Source: Flavobacterium psychrolimnae
GTDB lineage: Bacteria > Bacteroidota > Bacteroidia > Flavobacteriales > Flavobacteriaceae
Length of the DNA: 64,000 nt
Assembly: GCF_003312425.1 (NCBI RefSeq)
Contig: NZ_QNUX01000012.1
Location: 62,001-126,000 of the forward strand
Reading direction: 5' to 3'
Below, one piece after another: positions 19,739-28,820 of the stretch (position 1 is its first letter; the number at the start of each line of letters is the position of its first letter). The notes under the pieces are model-generated. The model made no database searches, was not told where the DNA came from, and worked only from the letters and a program-made list of their open reading frames with translations. A program made the translations under genes and the position numbers.

Positions 19739-20434
19739 TTAAAATATTCCTTCATCTGCAAAGCTGAAATAACTGGTTTCAGTTACAATGAGATGATCCA
19801 ATACTTTTATTTCTAAACTGTCGCCTGCTAATTTCAATTTCCTCGTAATCTGTTTATCGGCATCGCTAGGAATCAAAGTTCCCGAAGGATGATTGTGACA
19901 CAATATCAAAGCCGTAGCTCCCATCTCGAGCGCTGTTTTAAAAACAATTCGCACATCAACTAATGTTCCGGTGATTCCGCCCTTACTCAACTGAGATTTT
20001 GCAATCACTTTGTTCGAATTATTCATGTAAATAATCCAAAATTCCTCGTGTGGCAATTCTCCAATAATTGGCTGCATGATTTCGAAAATTATTTTACTCG
20101 AAGTTATTTTCTTCAACTCCACTGCATCTTCTCCTCTTCGGCGTCTTCCTAATTCTAAAGCGGCAATTATAGAAATTGCTTTCGCCTCTCCTATTCCTTT
20201 GAATTGCATTAGTTGAGACAACGATAATTTCCCCAATGCATTCAAATTATTATCAACACTAGCCAAAATCCGTTTGCTTAAATCCACAGCTGATTCACTC
20301 CTACTTCCTGAACCAATCAAAATGGCAATTAATTCCGCATCACTCAAAACACTTTTGCCTTTGAGCATTAGTTTTTCGCGTGGCTTATCGTCTTCCGACC
20401 AATTCGTTATAGGGAAAAAGGAATTTTCAGCCAT
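19739..20434 (-). CDS. radC: RadC family JAB/MPN-domain protein
   Basis: A 231-residue protein with an N-terminal helix-hairpin-helix-like part (QFKGIGEAKA near residue 78) and a C-terminal JAMM metal-binding domain: Glu in LPHEEFW, HNHPSG (His180, His182) and Asp191 in PSDAD. Despite its name the role in DNA repair is doubtful; the family may be a metalloprotease or nuclease. All zinc ligands are present. It starts the group radC-HAD-secreted protein. Confidence 0.9.
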   Translation of the reverse strand: MAENSFFPITNWSEDDKPREKLMLKGKSVLSDAELIAILIGSGSRSESAVDLSKRILASVDNNLNALGKLSLSQLMQFKGIGEAKAISIIAALELGRRRRGEDAVELKKITSSKIIFEIMQPIIGELPHEEFWIIYMNNSNKVIAKSQLSKGGITGTLVDVRIVFKTALEMGATALILCHNHPSGTLIPSDADKQITRKLKLAGDSLEIKVLDHLIVTETSYFSFADEGIF

Positions 20435-20446
20435 TCATTTTGTTGT

Positions 20447-20905
20447 TTAAATTGGTTTTCGCATGCAAATACTATTTTCTAAACCTACATAAGGCTCGTA
20501 ATTATCAACTATGTCATATCCTGTTTTCTGATATAAAGCAATCGCTTCTTTTTGTTTGTATAAAGTTTCCAAAACAGAAAACGAATATCCTAACTCATGT
20601 GCCCAACCTTCTAATTCACGTAAAATTGTTTGCGCCAAGCCCATTCCTCGAACTTCAGGTGAAACAAACATACGCTTTATTTCAATTGTATTTTTATCGT
20701 ATTTTTTGAAACAACCACAACCAACGGCTTTGTCTTCTATATAAAGAATGACGACATTTGGATTTAATTCCAAAATATTATTCCCCCAATAATCAGATTT
20801 TAATTCCGGATAACGCTCCCATAAACTTTCATCTAATGCTTTGATCAAATTTTCAAAATCTGGGTTTTCACTGGTAGTTTTAACAATCCTTACTTTGTCT
20901 TTCAT
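20447..20905 (-). CDS. GNAT-family N-acetyltransferase
   Basis: A 152-residue acetyltransferase. The acetyl-CoA loop is VSPEVRGMGLAQTILRELEGWA near residues 87-108, preceded by the beta-strand TIEIKRMFV. Its substrate cannot be told. It lies 12 nt from radC and 7 nt after mpl on the same strand and is probably co-transcribed with mpl. Confidence 0.88.
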   Translation of the reverse strand: MKDKVRIVKTTSENPDFENLIKALDESLWERYPELKSDYWGNNILELNPNVVILYIEDKAVGCGCFKKYDKNTIEIKRMFVSPEVRGMGLAQTILRELEGWAHELGYSFSVLETLYKQKEAIALYQKTGYDIVDNYEPYVGLENSICMRKPI

Positions 20906-20912
20906 ACCAATT

Positions 20913-22268
20913 TTACTTTACCAATTCCTTTACTTCATCAAAGTTTAATCCACCGTAATTACCGGAACTCATCAGCAACAAAGCCGAATTTTCAAGGTTT
21001 AGGTTAAACAAATAGTCCTTGAAATCTTTTGGATTCGTATAAATAATCAAATCTTTTCTATTAAAAGCATTTGCTATTTGGTCGTAAGTTACTTCTTCAA
21101 GCTGTTTAATTTTTACCGCATCTGGCGAATAAAAAACAACCGCTTTATCAGCATATTCCAATGCACCTTCGTATTCTTTCAGGAATTCAGCATTCAAACT
21201 GCTATAGGTATGCAATTCTAAACAAGCCACTAAAGTTCGATTAGGATATTGTTCTTTCACTGCTTTCGTAGTTGCAGCCACTTTGCTTGGTGAATGTGCA
21301 AAATCTTTATAGGCAACTTTCGTTTTGCTCTCGGCAATTTTTTCCAATCGTTTTGAAGCACCTTTAAAACTGGCAATGGCTTCATAAAAATCAGCTTCAT
21401 CAACACCCATATTTTGGCAAATCCATTTGGCTCCAGCCAAATTATTAAGATTATGCGCTCCAAAGACTTCAATTGGCATGTCGCCTTCAGGAGTTTCTAG
21501 CAGTGTCACACCATCACTTACGGCATATTTTGGAGTATGATACGCTAATTTTCGGATTGGGTTTGTCGCGGCTTCTGAAACACGTTTTACTTCAGCATCA
21601 TCTTCATTGTAAACGAGAATCCCGCCATTGGTAATTTTGCCAATAAAAATTTCAAACTGTTCTACGTAATTCTCATACGTTGGAAAAACATTAATATGAT
21701 CCCAAGCAATTCCAGAAATTAAAGCAATATTCGGTTGGTATAAATGAAATTTAGGTCTGCGGTCAATTGGTGAAGACAAGTACTCATCTCCTTCCAAAAC
21801 GATAAAATCATTTTCCTCCGTAAGATGAACCATCGTATCAAAACCTTCCAGTTGTGCGCCAACCATGTAATCTACAGCAATGTCATGATAGTGCATTACA
21901 TGTAAAATCATTGAAGTTATCGTTGTTTTTCCATGAGAACCGCCAATAACAACACGTGTTTTATTTTTGGATTGTTCGTAAAGAAATTCCGGATACGAAT
22001 ATATTTTCAGTCCTAATTCCTGCGCTTTTAATAATTCAGGATTATCTGCTTTGGCGTGCATACCAAGAATAACAGCTTCGATGTCTTGAGTTATTTTTTC
22101 CGGAAACCAACCTAATTCTGGAGGTAAAATCCCCTTTTTATCTAACCTTGATCTTGATGGTTCAAAAATCGCATCGTCACTTCCAGTAACTTGAGACCCT
22201 TTGTTGTGTAGTGCTAAAGCCAGATTGTGCATAGCGCTTCCGCCTATAGCTATAAAATGTGTACGCAT
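20913..22268 (-). CDS. mpl: UDP-N-acetylmuramate:tripeptide ligase (murein peptide recycling)
   Basis: A 451-residue Mur ligase. It joins recycled murein tripeptide to UDP-MurNAc. The N-terminal Rossmann part begins THFIAIGGSAMHNLALAL, ATP-binding is GGSHGKTTITSMI near residue 108, and the later domain has DHINVFPTYE, FGAHNLNNLAG and DFAHSPSKVAAT. Length and the HFIAIGG start separate it from MurC. Together with anmK further along it indicates that this organism recycles its peptidoglycan. Confidence 0.88.
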   Translation of the reverse strand: MRTHFIAIGGSAMHNLALALHNKGSQVTGSDDAIFEPSRSRLDKKGILPPELGWFPEKITQDIEAVILGMHAKADNPELLKAQELGLKIYSYPEFLYEQSKNKTRVVIGGSHGKTTITSMILHVMHYHDIAVDYMVGAQLEGFDTMVHLTEENDFIVLEGDEYLSSPIDRRPKFHLYQPNIALISGIAWDHINVFPTYENYVEQFEIFIGKITNGGILVYNEDDAEVKRVSEAATNPIRKLAYHTPKYAVSDGVTLLETPEGDMPIEVFGAHNLNNLAGAKWICQNMGVDEADFYEAIASFKGASKRLEKIAESKTKVAYKDFAHSPSKVAATTKAVKEQYPNRTLVACLELHTYSSLNAEFLKEYEGALEYADKAVVFYSPDAVKIKQLEEVTYDQIANAFNRKDLIIYTNPKDFKDYLFNLNLENSALLLMSSGNYGGLNFDEVKELVK

Positions 22269-22311
22269 TCTAATTTTGGTTTATGGATTTTAGATTCAGG
22301 AGCAATTATAA

Positions 22312-23010
22312 TCAGTCCTGAATTTTTTTATTATAAGTTTCTAATATTGTTCTTGCCTTTTCAGGATCACGCATTTTAGTTTTATACAAGTTAGCTAATT
22401 TTTGATAACTTGTTTTGGAACCTCCTACAAGAATGGCTTTTTTATATTGTTGTTCTGCAGCTGCATATCTTTTAAAATATTCGTCAATATGTCCTCTTGA
22501 CAAATAACCGTCAACGGGAGATAATCGCAATAACTCATTGGAGTATTTTATAGCTTTAGATTCGCTTCCACCAACAATTCCAGGTAACTGAATGTATATT
22601 TCAATCAATGCCCAACGCGACTCAATATGTTTGGGATTCAGACTGATTGCTTTTTCAAAGGAAGCCTTCACTTCATCAATCATTCCTAGGGCTTTAAACT
22701 TGTTTGAATCTTTGGCCTTCATGCCTAAAGCACCACCATATTTATAGTGATAATTAGCCACGGAAGGTTTTAGCTGTTTTAGTTTTTTATAATACCCGAT
22801 CGCTTTGTCCCAAGATTTATCATGACCGGCAATATCTCCAAGATACTCAATCGTTTTTAAATCCGATGGATTGGACCTTAAAACAGATTCAAAGACCACT
22901 TCGGCTTGATCCATTTTATCCGCCTTATACAGCTTTTCTGCTTTTTCAAAATCAGACTGACCCCACATCATAATCGGTAGAAATACAAATAAATAAATAA
23001 TATGTTTCAT
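22312..23010 (-). CDS. Secreted TPR-repeat protein
   Basis: A 232-residue protein with a signal peptide (ends MMWGQS) and about five tetratricopeptide repeats, such as SDFEKAEKLYKADKMDQAEVVFESVL-type helices and IESRWALIEIYIQLPGIVGGSESKA. It is likely a periplasmic protein-interaction scaffold; no partner is indicated. A perfect -7 box lies 4 nt before the ATG, so the mRNA looks leaderless. Confidence 0.85.
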   Translation of the reverse strand: MKHIIYLFVFLPIMMWGQSDFEKAEKLYKADKMDQAEVVFESVLRSNPSDLKTIEYLGDIAGHDKSWDKAIGYYKKLKQLKPSVANYHYKYGGALGMKAKDSNKFKALGMIDEVKASFEKAISLNPKHIESRWALIEIYIQLPGIVGGSESKAIKYSNELLRLSPVDGYLSRGHIDEYFKRYAAAEQQYKKAILVGGSKTSYQKLANLYKTKMRDPEKARTILETYNKKIQD

Positions 23011-23014
23011 TCTT

Positions 23015-23022
23015 CAAAAATA
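23015..23022 (-). promoter_or_regulatory. -7 box 4 nt before the TPR gene, leaderless arrangement
   Basis: On the minus strand TATTTTTG (23022-23015) is a perfect TAnnTTTG box, ending 4 nt before the ATG at 23010. A possible TTG lies at 23049-23047, 24 nt upstream of the box, somewhat far. Confidence 0.6.
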
Positions 23023-23079
23023 GCGAAATTTATAATTGTAACTCTCCAAGTATGTGAAAGGTTTAACTATTTTTTACAA

Positions 23080-23114
23080 AAAAACCGTCTCGCATTGTAT
23101 ACGAGACGGTTTTT
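23080..23114 (-). terminator. Terminator of obgE
   Basis: A perfect 13-bp stem (23080-23092 with 23102-23114) with a 9-nt loop; on the minus strand it ends in a T run. It lies 22 nt past the obgE stop codon. Confidence 0.88.
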
Positions 23115-23136
23115 ATAATGTATTTAAAATCAAGAA

Positions 23137-24138
23137 TTAGTCATTCAACATTTTCCATAATTTATCTTTCAACTCTGTTAAACCTTGTTGAGCAACAGAA
23201 GAAATAAACATATAAGGAACATCCTTGAAAGCTACATCTAGCTCGGTTTTCAATTCTGCTTTTAACTCATCATCCAGCATATCGCATTTAGAAATCACCA
23301 ACAAACGTTCTTTATCCAACATTTCAGGATTGTATTTTGTCAATTCGTTTACCAAAATATCGTATTCCGCTTTGATATCTGGAGTATCCACTGGAACTAA
23401 AAATAGCAAAGTCGAATTACGTTCAATGTGACGCAAGAAATAATGTCCAAGTCCTTTTCCTTCGGCAGCACCTTCAATAATTCCGGGAATATCTGCAATT
23501 ACAAAAGATTGAAAATCTCTGTAGGCTACAATTCCAAGATTTGGTTTTAAAGTTGTAAACGGATAATCCGCAATTTTTGGTTTAGCAGACGTTAATACTG
23601 ATAATAGTGTTGATTTTCCTGCATTAGGAAAACCTACCAAACCTACATCAGCCAAAACTTTTAGTTCTAAAATCACATCCATTTCTACTCCTGGTAAACC
23701 AGGTTGCGAGTATCTTGGTGTTTGATTCGTTGAGCTTCTAAAATGCCAGTTTCCTAAACCACCTTTTCCACCGCGAGAAAGAATTTGTTTTTCACCATCA
23801 TCGGTAATTTCAAATAATATTTCTCCAGTTTCTTTGTCTTTTACAACGGTTCCTAATGGTACTTCGATAAATTTATCATCACCATCAGCACCAGTACTTC
23901 TGTCACCACTACCATCACCGCCATTTCCAGCTTTGATATGTCTGGCAAATTTCAAGTGAAACAATGTCCAAAGACCTTTATTCCCCACTAAATATACATG
24001 TCCTCCACGACCACCATCACCACCGTCAGGCCCACCTTTTTCAATAAATTTTTCTCTGTGTAAGTGCGTAGATCCTTTTCCACCTTTACCGGATGAAACA
24101 TATATTTTAACATAATCTACAAAATTCCCTTCTGTCAT
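23137..24138 (-). CDS. obgE: GTPase Obg
   Basis: A 333-residue essential GTPase involved in 50S maturation and stress response. The glycine-rich Obg fold ([20 protein letters not shown], then [10 protein letters not shown]) is followed by the G domain: [11 protein letters not shown] (G1, near residue 166), DYPFTTLKP (G2), DIPGIIEGA (G3) and SKCD in place of the common NKxD (G4). There is no C-terminal OCT domain, as in many Bacteroidetes. The leader carries three tandem 7-bp repeats. Confidence 0.95.
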   Translation of the reverse strand: MTEGNFVDYVKIYVSSGKGGKGSTHLHREKFIEKGGPDGGDGGRGGHVYLVGNKGLWTLFHLKFARHIKAGNGGDGSGDRSTGADGDDKFIEVPLGTVVKDKETGEILFEITDDGEKQILSRGGKGGLGNWHFRSSTNQTPRYSQPGLPGVEMDVILELKVLADVGLVGFPNAGKSTLLSVLTSAKPKIADYPFTTLKPNLGIVAYRDFQSFVIADIPGIIEGAAEGKGLGHYFLRHIERNSTLLFLVPVDTPDIKAEYDILVNELTKYNPEMLDKERLLVISKCDMLDDELKAELKTELDVAFKDVPYMFISSVAQQGLTELKDKLWKMLND

Positions 24139-24147
24139 TTTTTTTAA

Positions 24148-24168
24148 TTTCAGATTTCAGATTTCAGA
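24148..24168 (+). repeat. Three tandem TTTCAGA heptamers in the obgE leader
   Basis: TTTCAGA is repeated three times without interruption, 10 nt upstream of the obgE start. Such short repeats vary in number easily. No function is shown. Confidence 0.8.
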
Positions 24169-24203
24169 TTGAATAGATTCAAACTTCCAACTTACATCTA
24201 TTT

Positions 24204-25478
24204 TTATAATTTAATCGCCTTCACCATCACTTTATCAATCTTCACGCCATCCATATCGATAACTTCTAGCTCAAATTTTTGCCAAACTAATTTCTCCCCT
24301 TGTTTTGGAATATGAGAGAGTTCAGTCATTATTAGTCCGCTTACGGTAGTTACTTCATAATCATTGATTAATTCATCTAATTCAAAGTAGGTCAAGAAAT
24401 CGTGTAATGAATAATGTCCGTCAACCAGCCATGTTCCATCTTCTCTTTCTATCAACTGGAAATCATCTTTATAAAAATCAGAAGCATCACCTACCAAAGC
24501 TTCCAGAATATCATTCAAGGTAATTACACCTTGAAAAACACCATATTCATCCGAGACGAATGCATAATGTATCCCTGACTTTTTAAAATTTTCTAAAGCA
24601 ACATAAGCCGTAGTTTGCTCCATCATGAAAGGAGCTTCGGTCATAATAGCAGATAAATTGAAGTTTTCATTTTCAAAATGAGCAAAAATATTTTTCAGGT
24701 TTACAACCCCAACAATATCATCATAATTTTCACCGTAAACCGGATAAATAGAATGCAACTCTTTGAGCATAAATTCCCTAACCTGTTCTTTATCAGAATG
24801 CAAAGGTAAAAAAACCACTGACTTCCTGTGTGTCATCAATGAATTTATTTTTCTGTCTCCAATGTGAAAAACGCGCTCAACAATATCTTGTTCTATTTCC
24901 TGAACTTCACCACCCTCAGTTCCTTCTTTGATAATTGCCTTTATTTCCTCTTCGGTTACTTTTCCGTCAGCGGTTGGTTTTATCTGTAAAATATCCAATA
25001 AAAAATCAGTTGAATGAGTCAACAACCAAATAAATGGTGCAGTCACAATTGAAACGATTTTCATCGGAAGAGCCACTGCTTTTGCAATTGCTTCCGGATG
25101 GTTTAGTCCAATTCTTTTTGGTAATAATTCCCCTAAAACAAGAGAGAAAAAAGTCAAAGTAACAACAACAATACCTACCGCAACTGGATGCGCATAAGGC
25201 ACCAAAGTTTCAAATCCTTTTATAAAAGTTTCAACATCTTTTGTTATTTTGTCTCCACTATAAATACCGGTAAGAATTCCTATCAAGGTGATTCCTATTT
25301 GTACAGTTGATAAAAACTTATTGGGCGAATTTGCCAAATCCAAAGCGATTTTGGCACTTTTATTTCCTTTTTTCGCTGCGGTTTCTAGTCTATTTTTTCG
25401 TGCTGAAATCAATGCGATTTCCGACATCGAGAAAACCCCATTTAGCAGTATCAGAAAAAATATTATTACTATTTCCAA
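24204..25478 (-). CDS. CNNM/CorC-type membrane protein (hemolysin family)
   Basis: A 424-residue protein with an N-terminal DUF21/CNNM transmembrane domain (about residues 1-190, four membrane segments), a pair of CBS domains (about 205-330, including MTHRKSVVFLPLHSDKEQV) and a C-terminal CorC/HlyC domain (VDGHYSLHDFLTYFEL onward). Relatives export magnesium or cobalt, though the label hemolysin persists. The start is TTG; the first ATG comes at codon 18 and would cut the first membrane helix, so TTG is preferred. Confidence 0.85.
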   Translation of the reverse strand: MEIVIIFFLILLNGVFSMSEIALISARKNRLETAAKKGNKSAKIALDLANSPNKFLSTVQIGITLIGILTGIYSGDKITKDVETFIKGFETLVPYAHPVAVGIVVVTLTFFSLVLGELLPKRIGLNHPEAIAKAVALPMKIVSIVTAPFIWLLTHSTDFLLDILQIKPTADGKVTEEEIKAIIKEGTEGGEVQEIEQDIVERVFHIGDRKINSLMTHRKSVVFLPLHSDKEQVREFMLKELHSIYPVYGENYDDIVGVVNLKNIFAHFENENFNLSAIMTEAPFMMEQTTAYVALENFKKSGIHYAFVSDEYGVFQGVITLNDILEALVGDASDFYKDDFQLIEREDGTWLVDGHYSLHDFLTYFELDELINDYEVTTVSGLIMTELSHIPKQGEKLVWQKFELEVIDMDGVKIDKVMVKAIKL

Positions 25479-25555
25479 TTTCTTAATTGATTCGTTTATA
25501 TCTTAAAATGTGATTTCTAATTTTTTGAAATCGGTTTTTTGTATGCGTAATAGTA

Positions 25556-25697
25556 TAGCCCAGATAGAAGTGAAAAGCCCGGAGGTAAAAAAAACTATTT
25601 TTCTTGTTATAAAAGAGCGACCAAAGGAAGCTCCTTTTATGACTTAGAAAAATGTTTTTTTTATCGAGGACTTGTAACGTACAGCTGGAATAGCTCC
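25556..25697 (+). repeat. Structured intergenic repeat, long copy (copy B)
   Basis: A 142-nt element from TAGCCC to TAGCTCC. The centre folds into a long hairpin whose apex reads GCGACCAAAGGAAGC; the outer parts include CCCGGAG and GTACAGCTGGAATAGCTCC. The same layout is found at 38305-38444. It lies between two minus-strand genes and, in this orientation, is antisense to them; its last base overlaps the adk stop codon. Confidence 0.8.
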
Positions 25698-26269
25698 TAT
25701 AAATTATCTATAACGTTACTCACTCTTTCGGTAATTTCTGCAATGGAACCAATTCCATTTACGGCGAAAAATTTTCCTTGCTCCTCGTAATAATTCATCA
25801 AAGGCGCAGTTTTCTCATTGTATTCTTGGTAGCGATTTCTGATTTTTTCTTCATCTTGATCGTCAATTCTACCACTTGTTTTTCCTCTTTCTAACAATCG
25901 TTGCACTAAAATCTCATCATCAGCTTCGAGCGCAATTGTTGCAGCAACATTTGAACCAATTGAAGTAAGAAATGCATCTAAAGCTTCTGCTTGCGAAAGT
26001 GTTCTTGGATATCCGTCAAACAAAATCCCGTTTGTATCCGGATGTTTATTTACCTCATCAATCAGCATTTTTGTAGTCAATTCATCCGGTACTAAATCTC
26101 CGGCATCCATATATACTCTTGCTTGTTTGCCGAGTTCTGTATCGTTTTTTAAATTAAAACGAAATACATCACCGGTGGAAATATGCGTTAATTTGTATTT
26201 TTCTTTCAAAAACTCTGCTTGAGTTCCTTTACCAGCTCCTGGTTTTCCAAATAAAACAATGTTAGTCAT
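25697..26269 (-). CDS. adk: Adenylate kinase
   Basis: A 190-residue enzyme interconverting ATP + AMP and 2 ADP. The P-loop GKPGAGKGTQAEFL is near residues 8-21, the AMP-binding region has STGDVFR and DGYPRTLSQAEAL, and the short LID region is RGKTSGRIDDQDEEKIRNR. The lid lacks the zinc cysteines, so this is the short form. It is 12 nt after hpt in what looks like one operon. Confidence 0.96.
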   Translation of the reverse strand: MTNIVLFGKPGAGKGTQAEFLKEKYKLTHISTGDVFRFNLKNDTELGKQARVYMDAGDLVPDELTTKMLIDEVNKHPDTNGILFDGYPRTLSQAEALDAFLTSIGSNVAATIALEADDEILVQRLLERGKTSGRIDDQDEEKIRNRYQEYNEKTAPLMNYYEEQGKFFAVNGIGSIAEITERVSNVIDNL

Positions 26270-26281
26270 GTTGTTGTGTAG

Positions 26282-26812
26282 TTATTCTTTTAGTTTATAT
26301 ACTTCGGGTAAATTTCTCCCTAATCCATTGTAGTCTAATCCATAACCAACGATAAATTTATTTGGAATTCTAATTCCAATATAATCTATTTTGATATCTT
26401 TTGTATACGCTTCCGGTTTGAAAAAAAGTGTTGCAATTTTAAAATGTTTTACATTTTGTTGCTTGAATAACTCTTTCAATTCCACCAAAGTATTCCCAGT
26501 ATCAACAATATCTTCAATTATAACTACAGTGCGTCCCGTTAAATCTTGGTTCAATCCTATTAATTGTTTCACTTCGTTTGTTGAAGAAATCCCTTCGTAA
26601 GAAGCCATTTTGATGAAAGACACTTCGCACGGTTTTTTATAAAGCTTCATAAAATCAGAAACTACCATAAAAGCACCATTCAAAACACCAACAAATACTG
26701 GAGTTTCATCAGCAAAATCGTCTGCAATCTGGGCAACCATTTTTGTCAAGGCAAATTCTATTTCTTTGGCAGAAATAAACGGAACAAATTGTTTATCGTG
26801 AAGTTGTATCAT
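26282..26812 (-). CDS. hpt: Hypoxanthine phosphoribosyltransferase
   Basis: A purine salvage enzyme that makes IMP/GMP from hypoxanthine/guanine and PRPP; 176 residues with the start chosen here. The PRPP motif is VVIIEDIVDTGNTL. The open frame extends to 26878, but the extra 22 codons precede a perfect -7 promoter box (26844-26837), so they cannot be transcribed from it; the ATG at 26812 (MIQLHDKQF) gives the normal family length. adk follows. Confidence 0.93.
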   Translation of the reverse strand: MIQLHDKQFVPFISAKEIEFALTKMVAQIADDFADETPVFVGVLNGAFMVVSDFMKLYKKPCEVSFIKMASYEGISSTNEVKQLIGLNQDLTGRTVVIIEDIVDTGNTLVELKELFKQQNVKHFKIATLFFKPEAYTKDIKIDYIGIRIPNKFIVGYGLDYNGLGRNLPEVYKLKE

Positions 26813-26836
26813 TATTTTCGTATTTAAAATAATGCG

Positions 26837-26844
26837 CAAAGATA
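26837..26844 (-). promoter_or_regulatory. -7 box of the hpt-adk operon
   Basis: TATCTTTG on the minus strand, a perfect TAnnTTTG match, 24 nt before the chosen hpt start. It fixes the hpt start at 26812. Confidence 0.7.
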
Positions 26845-27000
26845 CAGAATTCGGATTTGTGAATTGATAAATGGGCATTAATTTGTAATTTTAAGTAAAT
26901 TTCATAAAAAACCAACTTAAAATGTATTAAAAACGATAAATGAGAGAGCAGAAATTCCGAAGAAACTAAAATTGAATTTTCGGATTCAATCATTATAAAG

Positions 27001-27008
27001 TATCTTTG
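27001..27008 (+). promoter_or_regulatory. -7 box of purK
   Basis: TATCTTTG, a perfect TAnnTTTG match, 20 nt before the purK ATG. Identical in sequence to the divergent hpt box, placing purine salvage and synthesis genes back to back with the same core promoter. Confidence 0.7.
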
Positions 27009-27028
27009 CTTAAACATACAACTACACC

Positions 27029-28180
27029 ATGAATTATTTTTCTTCTGATTTCAAATTAGGAATTCTCGGTGGCGGACAACTGGGCAAAATGCTATTGTTT
27101 GACACCCGAAAATTCGACATACAAACTTATGTTTTAGACCCAAGTGATGAAGCGCCTTGTAAAATTGCCTGTGATCAATTCTTCAAAGGGGATTTAATGG
27201 ACTTTGAAACGGTTTACAATTTTGGTAAAAAAGTAGACGTTTTGACTTTCGAAATTGAGTTGGTTAATCTGGAAGCTTTGGTAAAACTCGAAGAAGAAGG
27301 ATTAAAAGTATTTCCTTCGCCAAAAACATTGAAACTGATTCAAAACAAAGGAATTCAGAAAGATTTCTACACTCAGAATACAATTCCAACAGCAAATTAT
27401 AAACGATTTCACAATTTAAAAAACCTAATTGTTGACATTCTGGATTCTAAAACGAAACTTCCGTTTGTATGGAAATGTACGGAATTTGGTTATGATGGAA
27501 ATGGCGTAAAAGTGATTCGACACATTTCGGATTTGGATAATTTAGCTAATGTAGAGTGCATTGCCGAAGAAATGGTTCCGTTCAAAAATGAATTGGCCGT
27601 TATCGTTTGTCGCAATCCTTCCGGTGAAATAAAAACGTATCCTGTGGTGGAAATGGAATTTCATCCCGAGGCCAACCAAGTGGAATATGTGATTTGTCCT
27701 GCTCGAATTGATGATAAAGTTGCCGAAAAAGCAAGAGCAATTGCATTGAATGTTTCCGAAAAATTCAATCATGTGGGATTATTAGCCGTTGAAATGTTTC
27801 AAACCGAAGATGATGAAATCCTCGTAAATGAAGTCGCTCCACGCCCACACAATTCCGGTCATTATTCTATTGAAGCCAGCTATACGTCACAATTTGAAAA
27901 CCATTTGCGTGCAATTCTTGATTTGCCTTTAGGAAATACAGATAGTAAAGTAGCTGGAATTATGGTAAACTTAGTTGGTTCCGAAGGTTTTTCAGGAAAT
28001 GTAATCTATGAAAACATCGAAAAAATATTAGGTTGGAATGGTGTTACGCCACACATTTACGGAAAAAAACAAACACGTCCTTTTAGAAAAATGGGACATG
28101 TAACCATCGTTAATGAAGACATCGATGAAGCAAGAAGAATCGCTGAAGAGGTGAAGAATACGATTAGAGTAATAAGTTAA
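27029..28180 (+). CDS. purK: N5-carboxyaminoimidazole ribonucleotide synthase
   Basis: A 383-residue ATP-grasp enzyme of purine synthesis, making N5-CAIR from AIR, bicarbonate and ATP. It starts FKLGILGGGQLGKML after a short lead and has the ATP-grasp region VECIAEEMVPFKNELAVIV and NEVAPRPHNSGHYSIEAS. purE, the next enzyme, follows after a 107-bp gap that holds a small tandem repeat. Confidence 0.95.
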   Translation: MNYFSSDFKLGILGGGQLGKMLLFDTRKFDIQTYVLDPSDEAPCKIACDQFFKGDLMDFETVYNFGKKVDVLTFEIELVNLEALVKLEEEGLKVFPSPKTLKLIQNKGIQKDFYTQNTIPTANYKRFHNLKNLIVDILDSKTKLPFVWKCTEFGYDGNGVKVIRHISDLDNLANVECIAEEMVPFKNELAVIVCRNPSGEIKTYPVVEMEFHPEANQVEYVICPARIDDKVAEKARAIALNVSEKFNHVGLLAVEMFQTEDDEILVNEVAPRPHNSGHYSIEASYTSQFENHLRAILDLPLGNTDSKVAGIMVNLVGSEGFSGNVIYENIEKILGWNGVTPHIYGKKQTRPFRKMGHVTIVNEDIDEARRIAEEVKNTIRVIS

Positions 28181-28184
28181 TTGA

Positions 28185-28216
28185 AAGATTGAAAAATTTA
28201 AAGATTGAAAAATTTA
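28185..28216 (+). repeat. Two tandem 16-bp repeats between purK and purE
   Basis: The unit AAGATTGAAAAATTTA occurs twice in a row without mismatches, just after the purK stop. The rest of the gap is A/T-rich with further loose similarities. No role is apparent. Confidence 0.8.
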
Positions 28217-28287
28217 GAACACCAACTAAATTGAATTTCTCAAAAATCTTAAAATACATAAATCTTAAAATCTATAAATAAGAAACA

Positions 28288-28770
28288 ATGAAAGTAGCCG
28301 TAATAATGGGAAGCATATCCGATATGCCCATCATGCAAGAAGCCATCGATATCCTAAAAGCATTCGAAATTGAAATTGAAGTCGATATCGTTTCGGCACA
28401 CAGAACACCGGAAAAATTATTTGATTTTAGTCAGAACGCACACACTCGTGGCATTTCAGTAGTAATTGCTGGTGCCGGCGGTGCTGCACATTTACCGGGA
28501 ATGGTCGCTTCAATGTCGCCACTTCCAGTAATTGGAGTTCCTATAAAATCCAGTAATTCAATCGATGGTTGGGATAGCGTTTTATCCATTCTGCAAATGC
28601 CCGGTGGTGTTCCCGTAGCAACCGTTGCCTTAAACGGAGCAAAAAACGCAGGAATCCTTGCCGCTCAAATCATAGGAAGTCACAATAAAAGTATACTAGA
28701 GAAAGTAATTAAATACAAAACCGGATTGAAAGAAGCCGTTAACATCGCTTCCGAAAGTCTACAGAAATAG
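28288..28770 (+). CDS. purE: N5-CAIR mutase, class I PurE
   Basis: A 160-residue enzyme that moves the carboxylate of N5-CAIR to give CAIR. It begins MKVAVIMGSISDMPIMQEA and has SAHRTPEKLF near residue 41 and GAGGAAHLPGMVAS near 65, all typical of class I PurE. It pairs with purK and is closed by a clear terminator. Confidence 0.95.
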   Translation: MKVAVIMGSISDMPIMQEAIDILKAFEIEIEVDIVSAHRTPEKLFDFSQNAHTRGISVVIAGAGGAAHLPGMVASMSPLPVIGVPIKSSNSIDGWDSVLSILQMPGGVPVATVALNGAKNAGILAAQIIGSHNKSILEKVIKYKTGLKEAVNIASESLQK

Positions 28771-28795
28771 AAAAAGCTCCATAACGGAGCTTTTT
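28771..28795 (+). terminator. Terminator after purE
   Basis: A 10-bp stem (28771-28780 with 28786-28795), 5-nt loop, followed by T residues. It begins right after the purE stop and may also serve the convergent gene at 28821. Confidence 0.88.
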
Positions 28796-28820
28796 TCATT
28801 TATTTAAATCTTGAAACAGC

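Noticed and set aside
26813..26878. An upstream start for hpt giving 22 more residues
   Set aside because: A perfect -7 box lies within that extension, and the shorter protein has the family length.
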